Positions 34,111 through 42,350 of a stretch of 64,000 nucleotides of DNA are shown here, in pieces. The DNA is from Cohnella baijiui (GTDB lineage Bacteria > Bacillota > Bacilli > Paenibacillales > Paenibacillaceae): positions 186,001 to 250,000 of the forward strand of contig NZ_JAJFOW010000006.1 of assembly GCF_020731285.1 (NCBI RefSeq), written 5' to 3'. The notes under the pieces were generated by a model. That model was not told the origin of the DNA. It was given only the letters and a program-made list of their open reading frames with translations, and did no database searches. A program made the translations under genes and the position numbers. Numbering within the stretch: the stretch's first letter is position 1; every line of letters begins with the position of its first letter.

Positions 34111-34995
34111 TTACGCCCCTCCGTTTCGTTCGTTTTTGTGCATTTGCCGGATGAGGACGAGGCTGATCAGGAAAATGAACAGGAAGCTGACGACGGACAC
34201 CCGCGACGCTTCGCCGAAGTTGAAGTGGCCGAAGCTCAATTCGTAGATGTACGTCGGCGCGATGTGCGTCGAGCGGATCGGACCACCGCCGGTCAGGACG
34301 TAGATCATCTCGAAGTAGTTGAACGTCCAGATCGAGACGAGCAGAACGACCGTCTTCAGCACGCCGGAAATCGACGGCAGCGTGATGTGGACGAACTGCC
34401 TCCAGCCGTCGGCGCCGTCGATCCGCGCGGCTTCATATTGGTCTTGCGGCACGCTCTGGAGCGCGGCCAGCAGCATGAGCATCGCGAAAGGATAACCTTT
34501 CCAGATTGCGGCCAGGACGACGGAGAACATCGCGAGTCCCGGCGTTCCGAGCCAATCCGTCGCATGCTGTCCGAAGCCGAGCTTCGCGATGAGCGAGTTC
34601 AAAAAACCGAACTGCGAATCATATACGAGCCGCCAGGTCAACGCGGCAATGACGCCCGGCAGCACCCAGGGCAGCAGGACGAGCACGCGCACGAGCCAAC
34701 GCAGCGGGAATTTGCGGTTCAGCATGAGCGCGGCCGCAAGGCCGACGACGACTTGGAAAAACGCGACGCACACGGTCCATACGATCGAGTGTTTCCCGAC
34801 TTTCCACAATTCGCCGCTCTTCCAGGAATCGACGTAACCGGACAGCCCGATCCATTTGGGCGCGCCGTGCGAAAGATCCGTATCCTGCAACGAGATTTGC
34901 AGCGAGTAAAGCAAGGGGATAAACAACAGCACAGCGAGCAGCAGTACCGAGGGGCCGACAAGCAAATACCCCAACCACGTCGAACGTGTCTTCAT
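34111..34995 (-). CDS. CUT1 sugar ABC transporter permease, MalF-like
   Basis: A 294-residue permease beginning MKTRSTWLGYLLVGPSVLLL, with spans at about 8-30 and five later. QDQYEAARIDGADGWRQFVH is the EAA-type loop. It is separated from the binding-protein gene by 155 bp that hold a terminator, so it should be made at lower level than the binding protein, the usual balance in binding-protein importers. Confidence 0.92.
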   Translation of the reverse strand: MKTRSTWLGYLLVGPSVLLLAVLLFIPLLYSLQISLQDTDLSHGAPKWIGLSGYVDSWKSGELWKVGKHSIVWTVCVAFFQVVVGLAAALMLNRKFPLRWLVRVLVLLPWVLPGVIAALTWRLVYDSQFGFLNSLIAKLGFGQHATDWLGTPGLAMFSVVLAAIWKGYPFAMLMLLAALQSVPQDQYEAARIDGADGWRQFVHITLPSISGVLKTVVLLVSIWTFNYFEMIYVLTGGGPIRSTHIAPTYIYELSFGHFNFGEASRVSVVSFLFIFLISLVLIRQMHKNERNGGA

Positions 34996-35074
34996 GTCTT
35001 CACTCCCGTTCGTTCCGTTCGATTCGAAGGAATCCTGCCCGGCCTTGCGCCGGGCGATGGTCGTTTTGGCCGTT

Positions 35075-35122
35075 AAAAAAGAAGGCGCTGCACAGGGGCC
35101 AAGCGAATCCGGCAGCGCCTTC
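35075..35122 (-). terminator. Terminator between binding protein and permeases
   Basis: On the minus strand GAAGGCGCTGC pairs perfectly over 11 bp with GCAGCGCCTTC across a 20-base loop and ends in TTTTTT. It lies inside the operon, so partial read-through would give binding protein in excess over permeases. Confidence 0.85.
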
Positions 35123-35150
35123 TATGAAATAGGTTCCGTTCCAAGCCGAC

Positions 35151-36449
35151 TTACTTGTTCAGCAGCTCGTTGATTTTGTCCGCCGCTTCCTGCAGCGCGT
35201 CCTTCGGGCTTTTGTCGCCCGTCATGACCTTCTGCGTCGCCTGCAGCTGCAGATCCGCGATCGCCGGATAGTTCGCGACGTTCGGCCGGTAGGTCGCCGT
35301 CGTCAGTTGCTGATAGATGACGTCGGGATATTGGCGCTTCTCGTCCAAATATTCCTTCGCCGCTTTTTTGTTTGCCGGTGTGAGCATGGTGATCTTCTTC
35401 TGGTTTTCATAGTTGGTGGAGTACTGGATGAAGTCCCAGGCCAGCTCTTTGTGGCTGGAGTTGGCGTTGATCGCGAGATTGAAGCCGCCGAACGTGCCGA
35501 TCGACTGACCGCCCTCCGGTTTCGGCAAGTTGCCGACGCCGTAATTCATGTTCGGCGCGCGAGTCTTGATCGTGTCCTGCCCCCATTCGCCGTACATCGT
35601 CATCGCCGTTTGGCCGCTCGTGAACAGCGTCATCGCGTCCTCTTCGTTTTTACCGACGCTGCCCGGCGGGCTGATCTTGCTCATGTCCGACCAAAATTGC
35701 AGCGCTCTCACGCCGGGCTCTTCATTGATCAAAATTTTCTTGCCCGAGTCGTCCAGCAGTTTGCCCCCCGCCGCCACGGTGAACGCGTCGATGAGACATT
35801 GGACCGACTCGCTGCTGCCCGCCCAGTTCGAGGCGCCGTATTTGCCGTTCTTCGTCAACTTCTCGCCGTAGGCGAGGAATTCGTCCCAGGTGACGGGCGG
35901 CTTCTCGGGATCCAGCCCGGCAGCCTTGAACATGTCTTTGTTGTAGTAGAGCACGCCCCAGACGCCGACGTCGAACGGCACCGCGTACGCTTTGTCCTGG
36001 TACGAGCCGGCGCCCCATGCCCCGTCGAAGTAGTCGTCGGCTTTGACTTCCGACTTCGCCAAATAGTCGTCGAGCGGCACGATGTACTTTGCCGCCGCAT
36101 ATTGCGCGATCCACACCTGGTCGAGCAGCAGGACGTCGGGACCTTCGCCGCCCGCGACCGCCGGGAGCAGCTTGCTCTTCAACTGGTCGTACGGAAACGC
36201 CGTAATCTGGACTTCCGCGTTGTATTGGTCCTCGAAGGACTTGGCCGCGTTTTCCTGCGCTTCCTGGATGTTCGTGTCCGCCTGCTGCAGCGTCCAAACG
36301 ACGAGCGTCTGTTTTTTGCCCGTGCCGCCGGACGGCGAAGCGGAGCCTGAGTCTGCCGCGTCCTTGCCGCCGCTCGAGCCGCAGCCCGCCAAGAGCGCCG
36401 CCGTCATACAGGAGACGAGCGCCGCTTGTCCGATTTTCCTCACGTTCAT
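35151..36449 (-). CDS. Extracellular sugar-binding lipoprotein (family 1)
   Basis: A 432-residue lipoprotein. The leader MNVRKIGQAALVSCMTAALL ends in lipobox LAGC (Cys at about residue 23), followed by a Gly/Ser/Asp linker. TLVVWTLQQADTNIQEAQEN starts the mature domain, and GPDVLLLDQVWIAQY and NADTN-like parts typical of the family follow. It is the first gene of the importer, transcribed toward the permeases. A terminator lies on each side, so it forms its own short transcript as well as the read-through one. Confidence 0.92.
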   Translation of the reverse strand: MNVRKIGQAALVSCMTAALLAGCGSSGGKDAADSGSASPSGGTGKKQTLVVWTLQQADTNIQEAQENAAKSFEDQYNAEVQITAFPYDQLKSKLLPAVAGGEGPDVLLLDQVWIAQYAAAKYIVPLDDYLAKSEVKADDYFDGAWGAGSYQDKAYAVPFDVGVWGVLYYNKDMFKAAGLDPEKPPVTWDEFLAYGEKLTKNGKYGASNWAGSSESVQCLIDAFTVAAGGKLLDDSGKKILINEEPGVRALQFWSDMSKISPPGSVGKNEEDAMTLFTSGQTAMTMYGEWGQDTIKTRAPNMNYGVGNLPKPEGGQSIGTFGGFNLAINANSSHKELAWDFIQYSTNYENQKKITMLTPANKKAAKEYLDEKRQYPDVIYQQLTTATYRPNVANYPAIADLQLQATQKVMTGDKSPKDALQEAADKINELLNK

Positions 36450-36582
36450 TGCCCCTTTGCTGGATTGTGGTGGTCTACGTTTAGTATAGAGAGGTCGCGA
36501 GTGGCGAGGAATCCGTCGCGTTTTACATTTGTTCTATTATTTTGACTTCCTGGACCGGCCTCTGGCAAGATCCGCCGCGCAC

Positions 36583-36624
36583 AAAAAGCCGTCCCGCCGA
36601 TCCACAAGGATCGGGCGCGACGGC
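36583..36624 (-). terminator. Terminator after the KDG genes
   Basis: On the minus strand GCCGTC and CCGATCC pair with GGATCGG and GACGGC around a 4-base loop, ending in TTTTT. It separates eda from the binding-protein gene downstream. Confidence 0.8.
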
Positions 36625-36687
36625 ATCGGCATAGCGAAATCGGCGCCTGCGGCAGCGGGACTTTGCGTCCCCTCCGCAGCCCGCCGG

Positions 36688-37347
36688 TCAGCGGCTTTTC
36701 GCCGCCCGGAATGCTTCGACGTATTGGGCAGCCCGGGCTGCGATCAGGCTGAGGTCTCCCCGGCGCACGGCTTCGTTCGTCAGGTCGGAGCCGATGCCGA
36801 CCGCGACCGCGCCGGCGGCGATCCATTCGCCGAGGTTGTCCAGCGTGACGCCGCCGGTCGGCATCAGGTTCGCCTGAGGCAGCGGTCCTTTGATCGCTTT
36901 GATCATCGACGGCGAGCTGCTCGGGAACAGCTTGACGATGTCGACGCCGAGCTCGAGCGCCTCCTGGATTTCCTTGATCGTCATGACGCCCGGCATAATG
37001 GGCACGCGATACCGGTTGCAGAGCGCGACCGTAGCCGGATTCAGCGATGGGCCGACGACGAATTCGGCGCCGCTCAGGATGGCCGCACGCGCCGTTTCCG
37101 GATCGAGCACCGTCCCGACGCCGATTACGGCGAACCGGTCCGGATCGTCCGAACGGCTGTCGTACTTCGCCGCCAGCCGTTCGATCGCCTTGAGCGCCGA
37201 GGGCACCGTCATCGTCACCTCGATGACCTTGATCCCGCCCGCGATCGCCTGCTCCGCCATTTCGGCCACTTCGTCCGCGTCCTTGCCGCGAAGCACCGCG
37301 ACGACGCCCTGTTCCACGATCGATTCGATCAGCTTCCACTTTCTCAT
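36688..37347 (-). CDS. eda: 2-keto-3-deoxy-6-phosphogluconate aldolase
   Basis: A 219-residue class I aldolase of the KDPG/KHG type. VIEVTMTVPSA holds the catalytic Glu43, GVDIVKLFPSS the Schiff-base Lys139, and MPTGGVTLDN the phosphate-binding loop. It splits KDPG into pyruvate and glyceraldehyde-3-phosphate. The ATG at 37347 follows GGAGGAGAG. A long in-frame extension upstream lies over kdgK and is not used. It comes last in the GntR-kdgK-eda operon, completing conversion of KDG from uronate breakdown. Confidence 0.93.
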   Translation of the reverse strand: MRKWKLIESIVEQGVVAVLRGKDADEVAEMAEQAIAGGIKVIEVTMTVPSALKAIERLAAKYDSRSDDPDRFAVIGVGTVLDPETARAAILSGAEFVVGPSLNPATVALCNRYRVPIMPGVMTIKEIQEALELGVDIVKLFPSSSPSMIKAIKGPLPQANLMPTGGVTLDNLGEWIAAGAVAVGIGSDLTNEAVRRGDLSLIAARAAQYVEAFRAAKSR

Positions 37348-37384
37348 CCCGTTCTCTCCTCCATCCGGACCGCCAGGGGCCCGG

Positions 37385-38362
37385 TTATCGTTCGATATGC
37401 GCTTCCTTGCCCAGCAGGGCGTCCACTTCGTCTCCGCGCGGAAGCCCTTCCCAATCGCCCTCGACCTGAACGACGAGCGAGCCGACCAGGTTGCCGAGCC
37501 GCACCGCTTCGACTGGCTCTGCGCCGCGCAGCAGGCCGGCGAGAAAGCCGGCGCAAAAGCCGTCGCCCGCGCCGATCGCGTCAACCACTTGGCGGGCTTT
37601 GAAATACGGCACCGACGTTACGCGGTCCCGGTCGACGAAGTACGTCTCCTCGTTGCCGCCTTTGACGATCGAGACGCCCGGCAGCTCGCGCAGGCGAGCG
37701 ACGATCTCGTCGAAGTCGTCCGTATCGTAGAGGAGCTTCAACTCGTCCAGACCGGGGAGGAAATAGTCCGCCTCCCGCGCCAGCGGCAGCAGCACGCTTC
37801 GCGCCTCCTCCAGCGGCCAGAGCTTGAGCCGCAAGTTCGGGTCGAAGCAGACGGGGACGCCGTTCGCCTTGGCGATGCGAACCGCCTCGAGCGCCGTCGC
37901 GCGGCAGCTCGGGCTGAGCGCGGGCGTGATGCCGGTCAGATGCAGCAGCTTGGCCCCGGCGATGTAGCCTGGGTCCAGATCGCCGGGCTGCATGCCGCTC
38001 GCCGCCGAGAGCTTGCGGTAGTAATAGACGGACGTCCGGCCGGCCAGCTGCTCGCGCAGCATGAGACCGGTCGGCGCCTCCGCCGTGAGGCGCGCTCGGG
38101 ATACGTCGACGCCTTCGCCGCGGATCGTCTTCAAGATGCTCCGTCCGAGCGGATCTTCGCCAAGCAGGCCGAACCAGCCGACGCGGTGCCCGAGCCGGGC
38201 GAGACCGATCGCGACGTTGCTCTCCGCGCCGCCGAACGAGCGGGCCATGCCGGCGCTGTGCTCGATGCCTTTGGCGCCGCCGATCAGGAGCGCCATCGTT
38301 TCGCCGAACGTGACGACTTCCGGCCAGAAGGCCGCCGTCTTCTCTTCATTGCTAGGCGTCAT
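37385..38362 (-). CDS. kdgK: 2-keto-3-deoxygluconate kinase, PfkB family
   Basis: A 325-residue PfkB kinase. VVTFGETMALLIG opens the fold; ARSFGGAESNVAIGLARLG is the first signature; VDAIGAGDGFCAGFLAGLL holds the catalytic base Asp267 of the GAGD anion hole. TSVYYYRKLSAAS is typical for KDG kinases. It should phosphorylate KDG to KDPG for the aldolase made from the next gene. Its start overlaps the GntR stop as ATGA, so repressor and enzyme are translated together. A related sugar kinase activity is possible, but the adjacent aldolase supports KDG. Confidence 0.9.
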   Translation of the reverse strand: MTPSNEEKTAAFWPEVVTFGETMALLIGGAKGIEHSAGMARSFGGAESNVAIGLARLGHRVGWFGLLGEDPLGRSILKTIRGEGVDVSRARLTAEAPTGLMLREQLAGRTSVYYYRKLSAASGMQPGDLDPGYIAGAKLLHLTGITPALSPSCRATALEAVRIAKANGVPVCFDPNLRLKLWPLEEARSVLLPLAREADYFLPGLDELKLLYDTDDFDEIVARLRELPGVSIVKGGNEETYFVDRDRVTSVPYFKARQVVDAIGAGDGFCAGFLAGLLRGAEPVEAVRLGNLVGSLVVQVEGDWEGLPRGDEVDALLGKEAHIER

Positions 38363-39003
38363 GCGTCAGTTGCCTCCTTGTTCGTTGCGGGATGGGTCCT
38401 GCCCTTGTCCATCCGCCACCATACCTCGTTCATATGAGCGAGGAGCGTTCGCTCGATCTCCCCTTCGTCGCCCGACTTCAGCGCGGCGAGCAGCGGGAGA
38501 TGGCCTTCGGCGATGGAGATCAGATCCGGAAAGTACAGCTTGTTCGTGACCGCCATGAACCGCTTGAGCTTCACGGCGAGCTGATCCCACAGCTGCAGAA
38601 TCGTACGGTTGCCCGCGCGGGCGAAAAAATACCGGTGAAAATCCATGTCCAGGTCGATAAATCGGTAATGATCTTCCTGCGCAGCGGCTTCCCGCATCCG
38701 CGAATAGAGCGCATCGAGCGCGTCCATGTCGCCCTGCCGAATGGGCAGGCAGCGCCGGACGGCGTGAAGCTCGATCAGCTCCCGCAGCGCGTAGATCTCC
38801 TCGATCTCTTCCTTGCGGACGTCCGCCACGATCGAGCCCTTGTTGCTTTGGCTGTCGAGGAGCCCCTCCTGCTTGAGCCGCTCCAGCGCTTCGCGGACGG
38901 GTGCCTGGCTGATGTTGAGCGCGTTCGCGATCTCAAGGACGAGCAGCCGCCTCCCCGGCGCCAGCTCGCCCCGCACGATCGCTTCCCGGAGCGCGAGATG
39001 CAC
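38359..39003 (-). CDS. GntR-family regulator (FCD) of the KDG genes
   Basis: At least 214 residues. The winged helix covers ALREAIVRGELAPGRRLLVL through IANALNISQAPVREALERLK, and the FCD domain has DMDFHRYFFARAGN and EGHLPLLAALKS with the metal-binding His residues. The GTG at 39003 has no ribosome site and would clip helix one. In frame, 15 codons upstream, an ATT at 39048 follows AAGGAGG with a 7-nt gap and reads ISYHLDERGQTLSEQVHLAL, so the real protein may be 229 residues with a rare ATT start. A promoter with TATCGATA palindromes upstream indicates autoregulation, and the operon continues into kdgK and eda. Confidence 0.87.
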   Translation of the reverse strand: MHLALREAIVRGELAPGRRLLVLEIANALNISQAPVREALERLKQEGLLDSQSNKGSIVADVRKEEIEEIYALRELIELHAVRRCLPIRQGDMDALDALYSRMREAAAQEDHYRFIDLDMDFHRYFFARAGNRTILQLWDQLAVKLKRFMAVTNKLYFPDLISIAEGHLPLLAALKSGDEGEIERTLLAHMNEVWWRMDKGRTHPATNKEATDA

Positions 39004-39100
39004 CTGCTCGCTCAGGGTTTGACCGCGTTCGTCCAGATGATAGGAAATGGCGTTTCCTCCTTCGTACCGCTGCCGGCGGGCGAAATGAAAGATTCCGTTT

Positions 39101-39150
39101 GATTATCGATATGATTATCGATAATATGTCGTTCCACGTCATGATATCAA
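39101..39150 (-). promoter_or_regulatory. Promoter and operator of the GntR-kdgK-eda operon
   Basis: On the minus strand TTGATA (39145-39150), an 18-bp spacer and TATTAT (39121-39126). The -10 overlaps the perfect palindrome ATTATCGATAAT (39114-39125), and GATTATCGATA is repeated 12 bp away (39101-39111). Two turn-spaced TATCGATA sites at the promoter are a likely binding array for the GntR protein. Confidence 0.7.
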
Positions 39151-39247
39151 CCGCGACTTCTCCCGTCAATGCTCGGAACAACTTTTTCCTTGTTTCGCTC
39201 GTCCAACCCACGTGAACGAAATTCAATCCGAAACGAGGCCTCCTACC

Positions 39248-39934
39248 GTGCACCGAACGCCCTGTCTGATCATCGAACGCGGATATCCGTACGAAGGAGG
39301 CACCCCGCTGCCGCTGGAGCAGGACGTTACCGTCCTGGGCCGGCGAGACGAACGCTGGACGCCCGACATCCCCTTCGACAACGCCTTCATCTCCCGCAAA
39401 CAGGCGGAAATCCGGTTGGAAGACGGCGAGTACGTCCTGACCGATCTGGATAGCAAACACGGAACGACGCTGAACGGCAGCCCGCTCGTCCCCTTCCGTC
39501 CGGCGGTCCTCCGCTTCTCCGACCGGATCGCCTTCGCGAAAGGTATGGTCATGCTGGCGTTCTCCCCGTTCCGGCTGGACGAGACGCTGGACTTCGCCCC
39601 GTTGTCGCCCGGTATCCATAAAGCCCGCGGCGGCCTCGGCCTCGACCCGCTCCGGCAGACGGTCCAGCACGGCGAATCCTCGTACGCGTTGTCGGACAAG
39701 GAGTTTCGCTGTCTCGAGCTGCTGGCCGGCAAGGAGGGACAGTTCGTCTCCCGGGACGAGATCATCCGGTACGTCTGGCCTGAGCGATCCGGCGCCCGAG
39801 AGCCGTCCGTGCCGGTCACCGCCGAGGAGATCCATTCGCTGCTTTACCGCATCCGCAAGAAAACCGATCAGCGGATTGCGATCGAGAGCATCCGCGGCAA
39901 AGGCTATTTGCTGCAAGCCGGGATCGGCGAATGA
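39248..39934 (+). CDS. FHA domain fused to an OmpR-type winged helix
   Basis: A 228-residue protein. Residues 10-105 form an FHA domain (VTVLGRRDE, then AFISRKQAEIRLED and DLDSKHGTTLNGSPL), which reads phosphothreonine peptides. Residues 130-226 form an OmpR/PhoB-type winged helix (YALSDKEFRCLELLAGKEG then SRDEIIRYVWPE and IESIRGKGYLLQ). There is no receiver domain, so control should come through Ser/Thr kinase signalling. I prefer the GTG at 39248, with GAGG nine nt ahead, to the GTG at 39212 with none; the latter adds 12 residues. It is divergent from the KDG operon and stands alone. Confidence 0.85.
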   Translation: MHRTPCLIIERGYPYEGGTPLPLEQDVTVLGRRDERWTPDIPFDNAFISRKQAEIRLEDGEYVLTDLDSKHGTTLNGSPLVPFRPAVLRFSDRIAFAKGMVMLAFSPFRLDETLDFAPLSPGIHKARGGLGLDPLRQTVQHGESSYALSDKEFRCLELLAGKEGQFVSRDEIIRYVWPERSGAREPSVPVTAEEIHSLLYRIRKKTDQRIAIESIRGKGYLLQAGIGE

Positions 39935-39938
39935 TCGG

Positions 39939-39988
39939 AAAAGAACCGGCTTCGTCCTCCTTCGGGAGTCCGAACCGGTTCTTTTTTT
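39939..39988. terminator. Bidirectional terminator between converging genes
   Basis: AAAAGAACCGG pairs with CCGGTTCTTTTTTT over about 11 bp with a long loop. The T-run serves the FHA gene on the plus strand, and the A-run gives a T-run for pbpC on the minus strand. Confidence 0.8.
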
Positions 39989-40014
39989 GCGGCCGATAGG
40001 GCCGGCGAGCTTCG

Positions 40015-42081
40015 TCAGCCGGGCTTGTATTGCTCGAACACATGCTTGACCTTCGGCGTGACATACGCGCTGCCGCCCCGGCCCTTCACGTTCTCGACCA
40101 TCACCGAGAGCAGCAGCTCGGGATTCGCCGCGTCGAAGCCGACGAACCACCCGTTTTCCGTGCCGGGGCCGTCCTTGGTCAGCTTGATCTCGGCGGTCCC
40201 GGTCTTGCCTGCGATGGAGGCGCCCTGGATGTAGGCGCCGTGGCCGACGCCGCCGGGCGTGCTCACGGCTTGGAGGAGATCCTTCTTGAGCAGCTCCGCC
40301 GTCTCGGGCTTCATCGCGCCCTCGCGCCACAGCCGCGCCGGCTGATCGGCGTCCTCCTCCGTCAGGAGCGGGTAAGGGATGTTCCCTCCGTTCACGAGCG
40401 CCGAGAACACTAGCGCCACGTGCAGAGACGTCATCGTCAGTTCGCCTTGGCCATATCCGGTATCCGCCAGCTGGACCTCCCCTCGGATGCCCTTGTTGGC
40501 CAGCTGCGACGCCTTGAACGGGTACGGCAGCGGCAGCGCCTCCCCGATTCCGAACTTCGCCGCTTCCGCCGCGAACGCTTCCGCCCCGACTTGAACGGCG
40601 GTCTGCGCGAAGTAGATATTGTCGGAATAGATGAGCGCCTTCGCGAGATTGACCGGATTGACGGCGTGCACCCGTTTGACATAATAGCTGCCCCACGATT
40701 TGTCCTTCGTCCACGTCAATCCCTCGATCGTCCGGTTTTCGTCAGGGTCAAGCTTGCCGAGGTCGAGCCCGATCGCCGCGGTCGCGACCTTGAAGGCCGA
40801 GCCCGGTGCGTACGCCTTGGTGAAGCGGTTCAGGAACGGATGCCGGGGATCGTCGTTCCAAGCGGCATACTGCTCAGCGGACAACCCGCGAACGAAGGCG
40901 TTCGGGTCGTAGGACGGGCTGCTGACGAGCGCCAGAATTTCGCCGGAGAGCGGCTGGATGGCGGCGGCCGAGGCCTCGTCGGCCTTCAGCTCCGCATAGA
41001 CGCGCTCCTGCAGGTCCGCGTCGACGGTCAGCTTGATCGTATCGCCCGGCTCGGCGGATTTCTCGGCGAGCACCGCCTTCTCCCGGCCGTCGGCGTCCGC
41101 GATTGTGATCCGGACGCCCCCTTGTCCGCGCAGCCGCTCCTCGAACACCTGCTCCAGCCCCGCCTTTCCGATCGGATCGCCGGATTGATAGCCTTGATCC
41201 TTGCGCTTCTTGAGCTCCTCCGCGCTGATTTCGCCGACGTAGCCGGTCAAATGGGCGGCCGCTTCGCCGTAAGGATAAAGGCGGACGGACTTGGATTGAA
41301 ACTGGACGCCGGGCAGCTCGGCGAACGGATTCGGATCGTCGTCCGGCGTCATGGCGATCGGTACGAACAGCTCCGGCTTCACCCATTTGGCTTCGAGCTT
41401 TTTGCGAATGTCGGCCGGCTCTATGTTCAGCAGCTCCGCCAGCTTCGCGATCGTCGCGTCCTCCGCTTCGCCCAGCTGGCCCGGCACGATGCCGAGCTGC
41501 AGCGCCTTGCCGTTCACGGCCAGCTCCTTGCCGTTGCGGTCCAGAATTTCGCCTCGCTCGCCCTTCGACGTCTGAACGCGAACCTTGTCCCCTTCGGCCA
41601 TCCGGGGGAAGATCAAGGACGGATCCCAGGCGATGCGCCATTGGCGCTCCGTCTTCTTCGGATCGTCGGTCGGCATCTCCACGCGAACGAGCCTCGCCTC
41701 GTGGTCGAAGCGAATAGGGCCTGCCTGCGTCTCCAACGACACTTCATAACGCATCGTCCGTTCCGCAGCCTCAGGCGTCGGACTGGCTTCCGCTGACGCC
41801 GGGGGCTGCGTCCGGTCGACGACGGCGAGCGACGCTGCCTCAATCCCGTCGTAGATTTTCTTGTAGCGGGTGGCGAAGTCGTCCCGCGTGATTTTCGCCT
41901 GCGCTTCGGGCGTGAGCCGGTCGTACATCTTCGCGTAATTCAGGCTCTGCCAATCGGCCAGATACGCCTGGAATGCTTCCTCGGGCTGCTCTACCTTTTC
42001 TTCTACCTTCTCTTTTTGTTCGCATCCGACCAGGACGAGCGCCAGCACGCCTGCTGCGACCAACAACCAACGTCTCTTCAT
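40015..42081 (-). CDS. pbpC: Penicillin-binding protein, class B, MecA-N type (PBP2a/PBP3-like)
   Basis: A 688-residue lipoprotein transpeptidase. MKRRWLLVAAGVLALVLVGC is the leader with lipobox LVGC. A MecA-N (NTF2-like) domain follows to about residue 140, then the PBP dimer domain with QTSKGERGEILDRNGKELA, then the transpeptidase with active-site Ser428 in GSAFK, SDN in YSDNIYF and KTG in IAGKTGTAEI. This is the layout of Bacillus PBP3 and staphylococcal PBP2a, which carry low beta-lactam affinity in some species. AAGGAGGGG precedes the ATG, and it has its own sigma-A promoter. It lies just after the MurNAc recycling operon but is separated by a terminator. Confidence 0.92.
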   Translation of the reverse strand: MKRRWLLVAAGVLALVLVGCEQKEKVEEKVEQPEEAFQAYLADWQSLNYAKMYDRLTPEAQAKITRDDFATRYKKIYDGIEAASLAVVDRTQPPASAEASPTPEAAERTMRYEVSLETQAGPIRFDHEARLVRVEMPTDDPKKTERQWRIAWDPSLIFPRMAEGDKVRVQTSKGERGEILDRNGKELAVNGKALQLGIVPGQLGEAEDATIAKLAELLNIEPADIRKKLEAKWVKPELFVPIAMTPDDDPNPFAELPGVQFQSKSVRLYPYGEAAAHLTGYVGEISAEELKKRKDQGYQSGDPIGKAGLEQVFEERLRGQGGVRITIADADGREKAVLAEKSAEPGDTIKLTVDADLQERVYAELKADEASAAAIQPLSGEILALVSSPSYDPNAFVRGLSAEQYAAWNDDPRHPFLNRFTKAYAPGSAFKVATAAIGLDLGKLDPDENRTIEGLTWTKDKSWGSYYVKRVHAVNPVNLAKALIYSDNIYFAQTAVQVGAEAFAAEAAKFGIGEALPLPYPFKASQLANKGIRGEVQLADTGYGQGELTMTSLHVALVFSALVNGGNIPYPLLTEEDADQPARLWREGAMKPETAELLKKDLLQAVSTPGGVGHGAYIQGASIAGKTGTAEIKLTKDGPGTENGWFVGFDAANPELLLSVMVENVKGRGGSAYVTPKVKHVFEQYKPG

Positions 42082-42126
42082 CGGGGCTCCCCTCCTTGAT
42101 TCCACAACGTATGGAATGCGTTATTC

Positions 42127-42155
42127 ATCATAGAACGGTCCACAGGTTCGTTCAA
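42127..42155 (-). promoter_or_regulatory. SigA-type promoter of pbpC
   Basis: On the minus strand TTGAAC, a 17-bp spacer, TATGAT, ending 45 bp before the ATG. Confidence 0.75.
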
Positions 42156-42305
42156 TAGCAGCATCCTCACAAACGGCTGACAGCCCGCGGTTCTCTAATC
42201 CGCGGCGCGTGATGAACCACTTCGCCGTTCAGTGAACAGATTCCTTTTTTAGGCAGCGGAAGCGCGTTTCTTCGTCCGGCGTCCGGCAGCGAACCTACTC
42301 GCGCC

Positions 42306-42333
42306 AAAAAAAGGCTAGCGGCACCCGCTAGCC
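42306..42333 (-). terminator. Terminator of the MurNAc recycling operon
   Basis: GGCTAGCGG pairs with CGCTAGCC around a short loop; the minus-strand transcript ends in seven T. It lies 18 bp past the anmK stop. Confidence 0.9.
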
Positions 42334-42350
42334 CCTCTTCCTTTACACAC

